From positions 1-64,000 of the forward strand of contig CAZCTM010000006.1 in the NCBI GenBank assembly GCA_964501925.1: a stretch of 64,000 nt of DNA, in the 5' to 3' direction. Numbering within the stretch: position 1 is the stretch's first letter; every line of letters begins with the position of its first letter. This stretch comes from CAYLYU01 sp964501925. Lineage in GTDB: Bacteria > Pseudomonadota > Zetaproteobacteria > Mariprofundales > Mariprofundaceae. A program made the position numbers and the translations under genes. The notes below the pieces were generated by a model. The model did not search any database and was not told where the DNA came from. It was given only the letters and a program-made list of their open reading frames with translations. Shown here in pieces: positions 8,289 through 17,117 of the stretch.

Positions 8289-8477
8289 ATGGCAAAGACA
8301 ACGATCCGTGTGCGTCAGATCAAGAGCGGCAGCGGCTACAGGGTAGAGCAGAAAGCCACGCTGCGAGGCCTGGGCCTTAAACGGATGAATCAGGTCGTGG
8401 AGCTTGAGGATTCCCCTGCTGTGCGGGGCATGATTCACAAGGTCTCTCATCTGGTTCGCATTGAGTCCGAGGAGTAG
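8289..8477 (+). CDS. rpmD: 50S ribosomal protein L30
   Basis: A 62-residue L30 with TTIRVRQIKSGSGYRVEQK, LRGLGLKRMNQ and PAVRGMIHKVSHLV, the three family signatures in order. It lies between rpsE and rplO, its usual place. Some bacteria lack this protein; here it is intact and of normal length. Confidence 0.95.
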   Translation: MAKTTIRVRQIKSGSGYRVEQKATLRGLGLKRMNQVVELEDSPAVRGMIHKVSHLVRIESEE

Positions 8478-8480
8478 GCG

Positions 8481-8930
8481 ATGAAGCTGAACAATCTCAA
8501 ACCCACTCCCGCAAGCCGGAAGGCGCGCAAACGCCTGGGCTGCGGCATTGGTTCCGGTCATGGGAAAACCTGTGGCCGCGGGCATAAGGGCCAGAGATCC
8601 CGAACGGGCGGCTCGATTGCGCGCGGTTTTGAGGGAGGCCAGATGCCGTTGATCCGCCGCCTGCCCAAGCGCGGATTCACCCCACTGAACAAAACCGAGT
8701 TCCAGATAGTCAATGTGGCCCAGCTTGAATGCTTTGGTGATGGAACAAGTGTTGACGCTCAGGCTCTTTGCGAGGCCGGTCTGGTCAAGAACCCCGACTT
8801 GCCGGTCAAGCTGCTGGGACAGGGTGATCTGGGAAAGAAACTTCGTATCACGGTTGCGGCCGCCTCTGCGGCGGCACGAACCAAGGTTGAGGCTGCTGGC
8901 GGAAGCATTGTTCTGGCCGGGGTGAAGTAG
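8481..8930 (+). CDS. rplO: 50S ribosomal protein L15
   Basis: A 149-residue L15. The glycine/arginine-rich N-terminal arm (RKRLGCGIGSGHGKTCGRG and GQRSRTGG) occupies about residues 14-50, and the FEGGQMPLIRRLPKRGF signature follows. The gene ends two bases before secY, the arrangement expected when a ribosomal protein precedes the translocase gene. Confidence 0.96.
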   Translation: MKLNNLKPTPASRKARKRLGCGIGSGHGKTCGRGHKGQRSRTGGSIARGFEGGQMPLIRRLPKRGFTPLNKTEFQIVNVAQLECFGDGTSVDAQALCEAGLVKNPDLPVKLLGQGDLGKKLRITVAAASAAARTKVEAAGGSIVLAGVK

Positions 8931-8932
8931 CC

Positions 8933-10267
8933 ATGTTTGAGCGTGCCAACCAGCTGGCCGGACTTGCTGATGTAGGAAAGATTCCTGAGCTGAAAAACAG
9001 GATCTTGTTTACATTGGGTATGCTCATCGTGTACCGCCTGGGAGCGCATATTCCCGTGCCGGGAATTGATGCATCGGTATTGGCACAGTTTTTTAATCAG
9101 GCCCAGGGAAGCCTTCTCGGTCTTTTTGACATGTTCTCTGGCGGAGCCCTGTCCAGGCTGACCATTTTTGCCCTGGGAATCATGCCTTACATTTCTGCCG
9201 CAATTATCCTGCAGTTGATGACCGTGGTTTCACCCAAACTGGAGCAGCTGAAAAAGGAGGGAGAGGCCGGCAGGAGGAAGATTACCCAGTACACACGCTA
9301 CGGTACGGCCATTCTTGCCACCTTTCAGGCTGTTGGTATTTCAATCGGGCTGGAATCCTTCTCGGTGAATGGCCTTCCCGTCGTCATCGAATCCGGGCTG
9401 TCCTTCCGGGCCATGACGGTTCTGACCCTAGTTACGGGCACGATGTTTCTCATGTGGCTGGGTGAACAGATCACCGAACGCGGCATTGGCAACGGCATTT
9501 CACTGATCATCTTCGCGGGAATTGTGGCGGGGCTTCCGAATGCTATTGGCGGCACGCTGGAACTGGCAAGAACAGGCGAGTACACGCCATTTACGGTTCT
9601 TGCCCTGTTTGCCATGGCTATTCTGGTGACCGGTTTTGTTGTTTTCGTTGAAAGAGCCCAGCGGCGAATTCCCATCCAGTATGCCAAACGCCAGGTAGGG
9701 AACCGCCTTTACGGGGGGCAATCCTCCTTCCTGCCCCTGAAGGTGAATACGGCGGGTGTGATTCCGCCCATTTTTGCCTCAAGTCTGATTCTCCTGCCGG
9801 CCACCTTTGCGCAGTTTACCAGCGGTGTTGAAGGTTTTGGCTGGCTGGCGGATGTTTCCGCGGCCCTGTCTCCCGGTAGCTGGCTGTATATGTTGCTGTT
9901 TGTGGTCTTGATCGTTTTCTTCTGCTTCTTTTATACGGCGATTGTTTTCAACCCGAAGGAAACCGCCGATAATCTGAAGAAATATGGCGGATTTATTCCG
10001 GGAATCCGTCCCGGTCAGCGGACTGCGGAATATGTGGATAGTGTGCTTACACGCCTGACAGTGGTCGGGGCCATCTATGTCGCTGCCGTTTGCCTGCTCC
10101 CACAGTTTCTGATTAGCGAATTGTCCGTTCCGTTCTATTTTGGCGGAACAAGTTTGCTCATCGTGGTTGTGGTGACCATGGATACCATTGCCCAGATTCA
10201 GTCCCATTTGCTGTCCCGTCAGTATGAAGGTCTCATGAAGCAAGCCAGGCTCAAATCGAGCCGTTAA
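8933..10267 (+). CDS. secY: protein translocase subunit SecY
   Basis: A 444-residue membrane protein with about ten hydrophobic segments, the plug and TM2 region LFDMFSGGALSRLTIFALGIMPYI split over residues 60-85, and the cytosolic loop GNRLYGGQSSFLPLKVNTAGVIP near 262-285. It forms the SecYEG channel for protein export and membrane insertion, driven by SecA or ribosomes. Its TAA shares one base with the adk ATG. Confidence 0.98.
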   Translation: MFERANQLAGLADVGKIPELKNRILFTLGMLIVYRLGAHIPVPGIDASVLAQFFNQAQGSLLGLFDMFSGGALSRLTIFALGIMPYISAAIILQLMTVVSPKLEQLKKEGEAGRRKITQYTRYGTAILATFQAVGISIGLESFSVNGLPVVIESGLSFRAMTVLTLVTGTMFLMWLGEQITERGIGNGISLIIFAGIVAGLPNAIGGTLELARTGEYTPFTVLALFAMAILVTGFVVFVERAQRRIPIQYAKRQVGNRLYGGQSSFLPLKVNTAGVIPPIFASSLILLPATFAQFTSGVEGFGWLADVSAALSPGSWLYMLLFVVLIVFFCFFYTAIVFNPKETADNLKKYGGFIPGIRPGQRTAEYVDSVLTRLTVVGAIYVAAVCLLPQFLISELSVPFYFGGTSLLIVVVVTMDTIAQIQSHLLSRQYEGLMKQARLKSSR

Positions 10268-10911
10268 TGCGCCTTGTTTTGTTTGGCCCTCCCGGCGTGG
10301 GCAAAGGGACACAAAGTAAGCGGCTGGCAGAAGAATTCGGCTTGGTTCACATTGCTCCTGGGGACATTCTTCGGGAAGCCGTCAAGGCCGGAACCGGACT
10401 GGGCATGGAGGCCAGGAAATATATGGATGCCGGGGCTCTGGTGCCGGACGACGTTGTGAACGGGTTGATCGAGGAACAGATCAAGGATGATCGAGCCAAT
10501 GCTGGCTTTATCCTGGATGGGTATCCGCGCAATCTGGCCCAGGCCAGGGCTCTGACCAAGATGCTTCGCCGCTATGGCATGGAGCTGGACCGGGTTATCT
10601 TTCTTGATGCAGGTCGTGCCGCCCTGATCAGGCGCTTGTCCGGTCGCCTGACATGCAAGGCTTGCGGTTTTGGTTTTCATCGGCATTATTCGCCCCCCCG
10701 TGTTGAGGGACGATGTGACCGCTGTGGCGGCGAATTGTGTCAGCGGGATGATGATCGTGAAGAGGTCATTGCGGCCCGCCTGGAGACATATGGTCAGGAA
10801 ACGGAGCCGTTGTTAGATTATTATTCTGACCACCCGGGATTCCGGAAGGTGAATGCTGAGGCGGATCCGGATGAGGTATACAGTAATTTGAAGATGGTAT
10901 TGGCAGGCTGA
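10267..10911 (+). CDS. adk: adenylate kinase with zinc-type lid
   Basis: A 214-residue enzyme interconverting ATP plus AMP and two ADP. The P-loop GPPGVGKG covers residues 7-14 and the AMP-binding DGYPRN lies at 84-89. The lid has four cysteines, C130, C133, C150 and C153, the metal-binding lid common in Gram-positive enzymes; the E. coli lid lacks these ligands. It overlaps secY by one base and is followed by infA, an order seen in several non-gamma lineages. Confidence 0.97.
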   Translation: MRLVLFGPPGVGKGTQSKRLAEEFGLVHIAPGDILREAVKAGTGLGMEARKYMDAGALVPDDVVNGLIEEQIKDDRANAGFILDGYPRNLAQARALTKMLRRYGMELDRVIFLDAGRAALIRRLSGRLTCKACGFGFHRHYSPPRVEGRCDRCGGELCQRDDDREEVIAARLETYGQETEPLLDYYSDHPGFRKVNAEADPDEVYSNLKMVLAG

Positions 10912-10914
10912 TTG

Positions 10915-11133
10915 GTGGCAAAAGAAGATATTATAGAAATGTCGGGCGAGGTGATTGAAAAGCTCCCCAACGCCATGTTTAAGGTTCGATTGGATAATGG
11001 CCATGAGGTGCTGGCGACCATCTCCGGAAAGATGCGGAAATATTATATTCGTATCTTGCCGGGTGACAGGGTGACAATTGAGATCTCACCCTACGATTTG
11101 ACCCGCGGTCGGATCACCTACCGGGAGATTTAG
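10915..11133 (+). CDS. infA: translation initiation factor IF-1
   Basis: A 72-residue S1/OB-fold protein with the family opening MAKEDIIEMSGEVIEKLPN and ending RGRITYREI. The GTG at 10915 gives this exact N-terminus; a TTG three bases upstream would add one residue and is rejected. IF-1 blocks the A site and boosts IF-2 and IF-3. It lies four bases after the adk stop and 11 bases before rpmJ. Confidence 0.96.
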   Translation: MAKEDIIEMSGEVIEKLPNAMFKVRLDNGHEVLATISGKMRKYYIRILPGDRVTIEISPYDLTRGRITYREI

Positions 11134-11144
11134 GAGAAAAGGTC

Positions 11145-11258
11145 ATGAAGGTGCGTGCATCTGTAAAAAAGATCTGCAACAAATGTCGAGTCATCCGACG
11201 CAAGCGGGTTGTGCGCGTCATCTGTGAGAATCCCCGTCATAAGCAACGGCAGGGATGA
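11145..11258 (+). CDS. rpmJ: 50S ribosomal protein L36 (zinc form)
   Basis: A 37-codon gene with the reading MKVRASVKKICNKC and ending HKQRQG. The zinc ligands C11, C14, C27 and H32 are all present. ATG at 11145 follows TTAGGAGAAAAGG, a strong site. L36 is the smallest 50S protein and sits near the GTPase-associated region. The infA-rpmJ-rpsM order is classic. About 70 bases separate it from rpsM. Confidence 0.95.
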   Translation: MKVRASVKKICNKCRVIRRKRVVRVICENPRHKQRQG

Positions 11259-11329
11259 GTCGGTGTCTTGCAGGGTGACGTCCATATCGCTAGTTTCTCG
11301 CGCCTTTTGGCTGTAATTAGGAGGAGTTT

Positions 11330-11695
11330 GTGGCACGTATTGCCGGTGTAAACATACCAACCCAGAAGCGTGTGGAGATCGCGCTAACCTATATCTATGG
11401 GATAGGTCTGAGCAGTTCAAGGCGTATTTTGGCAAGTGCCGGGATTTCCCCTGATGTCCGTGTGAAGGATCTTACGGATGCGGAAATCGCCAAGTTGAGA
11501 AGTGTCATTGACAGCGAGTACAAGGTTGAGGGTGATCGCAGGCGCGAGGTTTCAATGAATATCAAGAGACTGACTGACCTGGGATGCTATCGCGGCCTCA
11601 GGCACCGCCGGGGTTTGCCCGTGCGTGGTCAGCGATCCAAAACAAACGCCCGTACCCGTAAGGGTCCCCGGCGTCTTGTCTCCGGGAAAAAATAA
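11330..11695 (+). CDS. rpsM: 30S ribosomal protein S13
   Basis: A 121-residue S13 beginning MARIAGVNIPTQKRVEIALTYIYG, with the C-terminal LRHRRGLPVRGQRSKTNARTRKG. The start is GTG behind TTAGGAGGAG at 11319-11327. S13 bridges to the 50S subunit and touches P-site tRNA. It begins the alpha part of the cluster (S13, S11, S4, RpoA, L17). Confidence 0.97.
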   Translation: MARIAGVNIPTQKRVEIALTYIYGIGLSSSRRILASAGISPDVRVKDLTDAEIAKLRSVIDSEYKVEGDRRREVSMNIKRLTDLGCYRGLRHRRGLPVRGQRSKTNARTRKGPRRLVSGKK

Positions 11696-11712
11696 GGCAA
11701 TAAGAGGAAGAT

Positions 11713-12102
11713 ATGGCCAGTCCTAAATCAGCTTCGAAGAAACGGAGCCGGAAGAATATCGCCAATGCCGTGGCGCATATCAAGGCGACGTTTAACAATA
11801 CGATCATTACCATTACGGATGAGTCGGGAAATACAATCGCCTGGGCCACAAGCGGGGCCTCTGGATTTCGTGGCTCACGTAAGAGCACCCCGTTTGCTGC
11901 TCAGGTTGCGGCTGAGCAGGCTGCAAAAAAGGCCATGGAACACGGTGTGAAGAATATTTCCATTCTTGTGAAGGGTCCCGGTTCCGGACGTGAGTCTGCC
12001 ATGCGTGCCCTTGATGCCATGGGTCTGAAAATTACCGCCATTCGGGATATTACGCCCATCCCCCATAACGGCTGCCGCCCGCCGAAGCGGCGCCGGGTGT
12101 AA
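11713..12102 (+). CDS. rpsK: 30S ribosomal protein S11
   Basis: A 129-residue S11 with the signatures HIKATFNNTIITITD, ARGGFRGSRKSTPFAAQ-like (here SGASGFRGSRKSTPFAAQ) and the terminal ITPIPHNGCRPPKRRRV. S11 lines the platform near the E site and mRNA exit. It is preceded by AAGAGGAAGAT and followed by rpsD after 11 bases. Confidence 0.97.
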   Translation: MASPKSASKKRSRKNIANAVAHIKATFNNTIITITDESGNTIAWATSGASGFRGSRKSTPFAAQVAAEQAAKKAMEHGVKNISILVKGPGSGRESAMRALDAMGLKITAIRDITPIPHNGCRPPKRRRV

Positions 12103-12113
12103 GGGGGGGGAGC

Positions 12114-12743
12114 ATGGCACGGTATCTGGATGCAAAATGCCGGCTTTGCCGGCGTGAAGGTGAAAAGCTGTACCTGAAGGGTGGCAAGTGCTACACGGAC
12201 AAATGTCCGGTTGAGAGACGTCCATATCCACCGGGCATGCACGGTCAGGGTCGGCGCGCAAAGGTTTCCGACTATGGCATGCAGCTTCGGGAGAAGCAGA
12301 AGGTCAAGCGTTCCTATGGATTGCAGGAAAGTCAATTCAGGCGGTATTTCAAAATTGCCGACCGCATGACAGGTGTCACGGGCTTGAACCTGCTGCAGCT
12401 TCTTGAGAGTCGTCTGGACAGCATCGTGTTTCGTATGGGTCTGGCCTCTTCCCGCAACGAGGCCCGGCAGCTGGTTCGTCATAAGCAGGTGCTGGTGAAC
12501 GGCAGACCGGTCAATATCCCTTCCTATCGGGTGAAGGCGGGTGACTCGATCGAACTGACGGAAGATGCCAAGCAGCACCTGAGGGTCAAGGCTGCGGTGG
12601 AAGCTGCTGCTCAGAAGGGAGTGGCAGAATGGCTGGATGTGGACCTGACCCAGATGCAGGGAGTTGTCCGGGCCTTGCCAACGCGTGATCAGTTGGATCC
12701 AGGCATCCGCGAGCAGCTCATTGTTGAGCTGTACTCCAAGTAA
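12114..12743 (+). CDS. rpsD: 30S ribosomal protein S4, zinc-binding form
   Basis: A 209-residue S4. Four N-terminal cysteines (C9, C12, C26, C31) form a metal knuckle that E. coli S4 lacks. The S4 RNA-binding domain is seen at about residues 98-160 (LESRLDSIVFRMG). S4 starts 30S assembly and, in E. coli, represses the alpha operon. An unusual run of eight G (AAGGGGGGGGAGC) serves as the ribosome-binding site. Confidence 0.97.
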   Translation: MARYLDAKCRLCRREGEKLYLKGGKCYTDKCPVERRPYPPGMHGQGRRAKVSDYGMQLREKQKVKRSYGLQESQFRRYFKIADRMTGVTGLNLLQLLESRLDSIVFRMGLASSRNEARQLVRHKQVLVNGRPVNIPSYRVKAGDSIELTEDAKQHLRVKAAVEAAAQKGVAEWLDVDLTQMQGVVRALPTRDQLDPGIREQLIVELYSK

Positions 12744-12761
12744 TGGATTGAGGTGTTGCTG

Positions 12762-13763
12762 ATGGACCTGATTAAGCCCAGAAAGGTTGTAGTGGAAGAG
12801 TCTGTTCCCGGACAGGTGGCAAAAATCGTGTTTGAACCGCTGGAGCGGGGATACGGTATCACACTTGGCAACAGCTTGAGACGAGTGCTTTTGTCCTCGC
12901 TTTCAGGAGCCGCTGTCTCCGCCGTCCACATCGAGGGGGTGCTGCACGAATTTGATGCCATCAAGGGCGTGCGCGAGGATGTGCTGGACATCATTCTGTC
13001 CCTCAAGGATCTCAGGCTGAAGATGGATGGTGATGAAAAACGGACGCTGAGCCTGGATATCAAGGGTCCGGCAATTGTGACAGCCGGTGACCTGAAGGGT
13101 TCCAATGTCCAGATCCTGAATCCCGATCTGATCATTGCCCACATCAACGAAGATGGTCATCTCAAACTGGAGGCCACCGTGACCAGCGGTCGCGGTTATG
13201 TCCCGGCGCAGGAGCAGGAAGTCAGGGAGAAGGCGATTGGAACCCTGCTTGTGGATGCCTCCTATTCACCAGTGCTAAAGGTTTCAACGCGGGTGGAAAA
13301 CGCCAGGGTGGGGCAACGCACCAATTATGACAAGCTGATTATGGAGATTGAGACCAGTGGTGCGGTGACACCTGAAGAAGCGGTGAGCATGTCGGCGCTT
13401 ATCCTCCAGGATCAGCTGAAGGTCTTTGCTGATTTCAGTGCCCTAGAAGAGGTGGCAGCGCAGCCAGCTCCCGAAATCAATCTGGATGAGCTGCTGGCAC
13501 AACCCATCGATCATCTCGATTTGTCGGTTCGGTCAATGAACTGCCTGAAGAGTGATAATATTTTCTATGTGGGCGATCTCGTTCAGCGCTCCGAGCAGGA
13601 AATGCTCCGGACACCGAACTTTGGGCGAAAATCGCTTTCCGAGATCAAGGAAGTGCTTGAAACCATGGGCCTGAAACTGGGCATGAAGGTAAGCAACTGG
13701 CCTCCCGAGCACCTGGCCAAGGAGCTGGAAGCTCCTCTCGAAACCCAAACACAAGAGTCATAA
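12762..13763 (+). CDS. rpoA: DNA-directed RNA polymerase subunit alpha
   Basis: A 333-residue alpha subunit. The N-terminal assembly domain includes LERGYGITLGNSLRRVLLSSL near residues 26-46. The C-terminal DNA-binding domain includes LKSDNIFYVGDLVQ and TPNFGRKSLSEIKEVL, near residues 260-300, for UP-element and activator contact. GAGG at 12750-12753 is well spaced for ATG 12762; GTG at 12753 in frame would add three residues. It lies between rpsD and rplQ as usual. Confidence 0.96.
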   Translation: MDLIKPRKVVVEESVPGQVAKIVFEPLERGYGITLGNSLRRVLLSSLSGAAVSAVHIEGVLHEFDAIKGVREDVLDIILSLKDLRLKMDGDEKRTLSLDIKGPAIVTAGDLKGSNVQILNPDLIIAHINEDGHLKLEATVTSGRGYVPAQEQEVREKAIGTLLVDASYSPVLKVSTRVENARVGQRTNYDKLIMEIETSGAVTPEEAVSMSALILQDQLKVFADFSALEEVAAQPAPEINLDELLAQPIDHLDLSVRSMNCLKSDNIFYVGDLVQRSEQEMLRTPNFGRKSLSEIKEVLETMGLKLGMKVSNWPPEHLAKELEAPLETQTQES

Positions 13764-13779
13764 GCGAGGTTAATGAGCC

Positions 13780-14169
13780 ATGCGACATCGTAAACACCGC
13801 GGTTCACTAGGACTGGTTTCTGGCCACCGGCGCGCCCTGTTTGCAAATCTGGCGACCGCCCTTTTCACCCATGGGCGCATTGAAACAACCCTCGCCAAGG
13901 CGCGGGCCGTGCGGCCGTATGCCGAAAGGCTGATCACCCTGGCAAAGCGCGGTGATCTGCATGCCCGTCGGCAGGCCCTGGCAAAATTGAGGTATCGTCC
14001 CGTTGTCGACCGGTTGTTTAATGAGATCGCTCAGGGTTTTTCCGGACGCTCGGGAGGATACACCCGCATCATCAAGACCCGTAACCGGGTGGGTGATGCC
14101 GCTCCCATGGCCATCATTGAGTTGGTGAACCAGCCGGAAGCCGAAAAGGAAAACGCTGCCAAACAATAA
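13780..14169 (+). CDS. rplQ: 50S ribosomal protein L17
   Basis: A 129-residue L17 beginning MRHRKHRGSLGLVSGHRRAL, with GRIETTLAKARAVRPYAERLITLAKRGD split over residues 29-56 and YTRIIKTRNRVGDAAPMAIIEL near the end. It is the last gene of the ribosomal run. No hairpin with a T-run is visible in the few bases before the convergent pseudogene, so the terminator is not identified. Confidence 0.97.
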   Translation: MRHRKHRGSLGLVSGHRRALFANLATALFTHGRIETTLAKARAVRPYAERLITLAKRGDLHARRQALAKLRYRPVVDRLFNEIAQGFSGRSGGYTRIIKTRNRVGDAAPMAIIELVNQPEAEKENAAKQ

Positions 14170-14183
14170 ACAGGGCCGGAGGC

Positions 14184-16058
14184 TTATAGCTTCTTAAGAT
14201 TACGTCGGATGTTTTCCGACGCTTTATCTGCTGGCAGCGGTTTACTGAGCAGATATCCCTGCGCGGCGTCACAGCCTTCACCCCTCAAAAATTCAAGTTG
14301 GGACTCTGTTTCCAGACCCTCGGCCAGTACCCGCATACCCAAGGCATGTGCCATGGCGATGGTTGAACGCACAATGGCCGCATCGTCGGCGTCATCCGGC
14401 AGGCCGCGGATGAAGGCCATATCTATTTTTAGCCACTCTGCCGGCAGGCGTTTCAGATAAGCCAGTGATGAATAGCCGGTGCCAAAGTCGTCAATTGCAA
14501 TGGAAATGCCGGCATCCGTTTTGGGCAGCAGCACGGCAAACTCGTCGCCGCCCATTCGCGCCACGGTGTCCGAGGCACGGAGTATATTCCGCAGCCGAGA
14601 GGCGGCCACCTTCAGCACCTCATCTCCCGTGGTCTGGCCCAGTGTGTCGTTGATCATCTTGAAGCGGGCTAGGCCTATGTAGATGATGGCAAGCAACCAC
14701 TCCTCTCGCGCCTCCAGGGTGATGGCCTGCTCCACACGGTCGCGAAACAGCCGGCGGTTTGGCAGTTCTGTGAGTTCATCGTAATAGGAGAGCCAGGCCA
14801 GCTTTTCTTCGAATTTTTTTCGGTCTGTCAGATCACGCATGATGATGGAGAGTCGCCGTTCACCCGCAGTTTGGAATTCGTTGACAGTCATTTCACACGG
14901 CAAAATTGTGCCATTCCTGCGTTGGGCCTCAATTTCCCGCACACGACCAAAAAAGTCATGGCGCCGACCCTCCACCGCCTCTGTTCCCCAGTGCTCATGC
15001 AGCCTGCGTAACTTCTCCGGCACCAACCTGTGCACGCTCATTCCATTGAACTCTTCCGGTGCATATCCAAATAGATCACTGGCTGCCGGGTTGGCACGGA
15101 GGATGTTGCCATTGCGGTCTGCGATCAGGATGGATTTGCTGGCATTATCAATCGGCTGCTAGTTTTTCTCTTTCGTCTTCAACCACCTGTGTGCGTTCGT
15201 CTACCTCCCGGCGCAGCCGCTCGCCAAAGCGGTTGCGGTTGTAGACGGTCAGTGACAGGAACAGACTGAGCCCCAGTCCTAGCACCAGCAGCCAGCTGGC
15301 TGCTGGCGATGAAAGATGCCGCACAAGTCTTGTCTTCGCAGTTGTTCGCACAATAAAGCAGCGGCCAAGCAGATCAAAGCTGTGTTCATGACTGAATTCA
15401 TGGCGCAGTTTATCTTCGACACTATGAGTAAACAGGGGAATCCTGAGGCCATTGGGAGCGTAATCGACCTGAATGGCCAGATCACTGGCCAGCTGCTGAT
15501 TTTCTGAACTGGCAAGTATGCGCTGAATAACGGATGGCAGGTTGATGTCTGCAACCAGATAGCCGCAGGTCACCTGCACGCATTTCTTGTGGAATACGCG
15601 CAGCAGCTTCATTCGGTCGGACTCCACCACGTCCAGCTTGACCTCATCGGCATGCATGGGGGGGAGTCGGCGAGCCGAATCGGAGGGGCCTTGGTGCCTG
15701 GTGCTGCAACCATTATCTCACGCGTGCTATCCGGCGGAAATATCGTGGCCTGGGCGAGTTCGTCTGGATGGGCCGCAAGCGTGCTGCGCAGCAACTCCTC
15801 TGCCTCATCCGTCTGTGTAATATCCTGATGTACGGCCAGCTCGGACTGAATGTATGCCGCCATGCCTTCAGTGGCATCAATATGCTGATTGATGATTTCC
15901 CGGATGTTCTGGAGCAGAAGCTGGCTGCGGTGATCCACTTCGTCCTGAATAAACTGCCGGTTCAGATTGCGGAAATAGTGATAGGTGCCAAAGCTGGCAA
16001 GCGATGAGGCAAGCAGCACAGGCAGCCAGCTGTTGTAGAGTAGGCGATGCAGATTCAA
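14184..16058 (-). pseudogene. decayed CHASE-PAS-GGDEF-EAL c-di-GMP protein
   Basis: Three minus-strand pieces read as one former sensor gene. The first (16058 to about 15660) has an N-terminal membrane segment and the start of a CHASE-type periplasmic domain. The second (about 15657-15148) finishes that domain and has a second membrane segment and a coiled coil. The third (about 15150-14184) has PAS, a GGDEF start with MGGDEF, then the last part of an EAL domain (DDFGTGYSSL). A frameshift lies at a C7 run (15658-15664), another near 15148-15163. The GGDEF C-terminal third and the EAL N-terminal half are missing at about 14505-14515, so neither catalytic domain is complete. True decay is likely; sequencing error could explain a frameshift but not the domain loss. 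Confidence 0.85.
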
Positions 16059-16228
16059 CTCTCCCGGTACCGTCGATGACCGGCACTTTATAGCGGGGGG
16101 AGAAGATGGCGCAAGCCTTCAACGGGACAGGACGTCGAGGAGCAAGTGAGTGCCTGTCTTTAGAGTGATATTGCGACTGTGCAGATCGCTATGCTTTAAT
16201 TCGCTCCTTTGTTGAGAGGAGTGCAGAT

Positions 16229-17110
16229 ATGAGAGGCGATACAAATCGCGCCCTGATTGTTGGCGGAGGTCATGGCGGCAGCGCCATGCTGGAGATGCTG
16301 CTGGAAGAAAAAATGGTTCACGTAGTAGGGGTGGTTGATACGATAGAAGATGCGCCGGGTATGGAGCTGGCGCGGGCGGCCGGGATTCCCACATACACGG
16401 ATCTGGATCAGGCGCTCGAGGTTTGTGAGCCATGCATGGTATTCAATCTCACCGGAGACCTGAAGGTCAACGATGAACTTATGAGGAAAAAACATTCCGG
16501 CGGAATCATTGGCGGCGTTGAAGCCCTCCTGATGTGGAGGATGATCACTCGGATGCAGCAAATGCAGCGAGATCTCCATTATCAGGCAAACCATGATCCG
16601 CTAACGGGGGCCTATAATCGTCGCTGCATGCTGGATTTTTTGAGGCAGGGTGTTTCCGAAGCCATCCGCTATGACATCCCGTATTCCATGGCTCTGATCG
16701 ATATCGATCATTTCAAGGAGATAAATGACAATTTTGGCCACGCAGCAGGCGACGCAGTGCTCAGGGAGCTTGTCAGGCGTTTGCAGACCTGCATTCGCAC
16801 CGCTGATTTGCTGGGTCGCTGGGGCGGGGAGGAATTTCTAGTCCTCCTACCGCACGTTGACAGTCCGCATGCGGCACTGGCCACCCATAAATGGCTTACT
16901 TCGGTATCGGCTATACCCATGGATCTGGGCAATAACAGGTCAAAAACCATCACCTTTTCAGCCGGTGTCGCCGGCTTTGACAGAGACTGGGCGGATGGAG
17001 GCGTGGAAAAGGCAATGGATTCCTTCCTGGAGCGCGTGGACAACCGGCTTTACAGGGCCAAGCAGGCGGGAAGAAACAGGATCGTTGGAGCTGATATCTC
17101 GCAACCGTGA
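16229..17110 (+). CDS. diguanylate cyclase with Rossmann-like N-terminal domain
   Basis: A 293-residue soluble protein. Residues 8-90 look like a nucleotide-binding Rossmann fold: a beta strand ALIVGGGHGGS with a glycine-rich loop, then VVGVVDTIEDAPG and a following strand VFNLTGD. Residues 122-288 form a GGDEF domain with the active-site GGEEF at 199-203 and an inhibitory RxxD site (R190, D193) five residues before it, so cyclase activity with product inhibition is expected. No membrane segment or phosphoacceptor domain is seen; the Rossmann part may sense a dinucleotide or similar ligand. The ATG follows GAGAGGAG at 16213-16220. It diverges from the adjacent wrecked GGDEF/EAL gene. Confidence 0.85.
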   Translation: MRGDTNRALIVGGGHGGSAMLEMLLEEKMVHVVGVVDTIEDAPGMELARAAGIPTYTDLDQALEVCEPCMVFNLTGDLKVNDELMRKKHSGGIIGGVEALLMWRMITRMQQMQRDLHYQANHDPLTGAYNRRCMLDFLRQGVSEAIRYDIPYSMALIDIDHFKEINDNFGHAAGDAVLRELVRRLQTCIRTADLLGRWGGEEFLVLLPHVDSPHAALATHKWLTSVSAIPMDLGNNRSKTITFSAGVAGFDRDWADGGVEKAMDSFLERVDNRLYRAKQAGRNRIVGADISQP

Positions 17111-17117
17111 TACTTGT

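Noticed and set aside
12102..12113. G8 run before rpsD as a possible assembly or phase-variation tract
   Set aside because: It lies outside coding sequence and serves as a purine-rich ribosome-binding site; the rpsD frame is intact.
16171..16200. promoter-like TTGCGA and TATGCT/TTTAAT ahead of the diguanylate cyclase
   Set aside because: Spacing of 13 bases for TATGCT is too short, and TTTAAT at 18 bases is a weak match; not strong enough to annotate.
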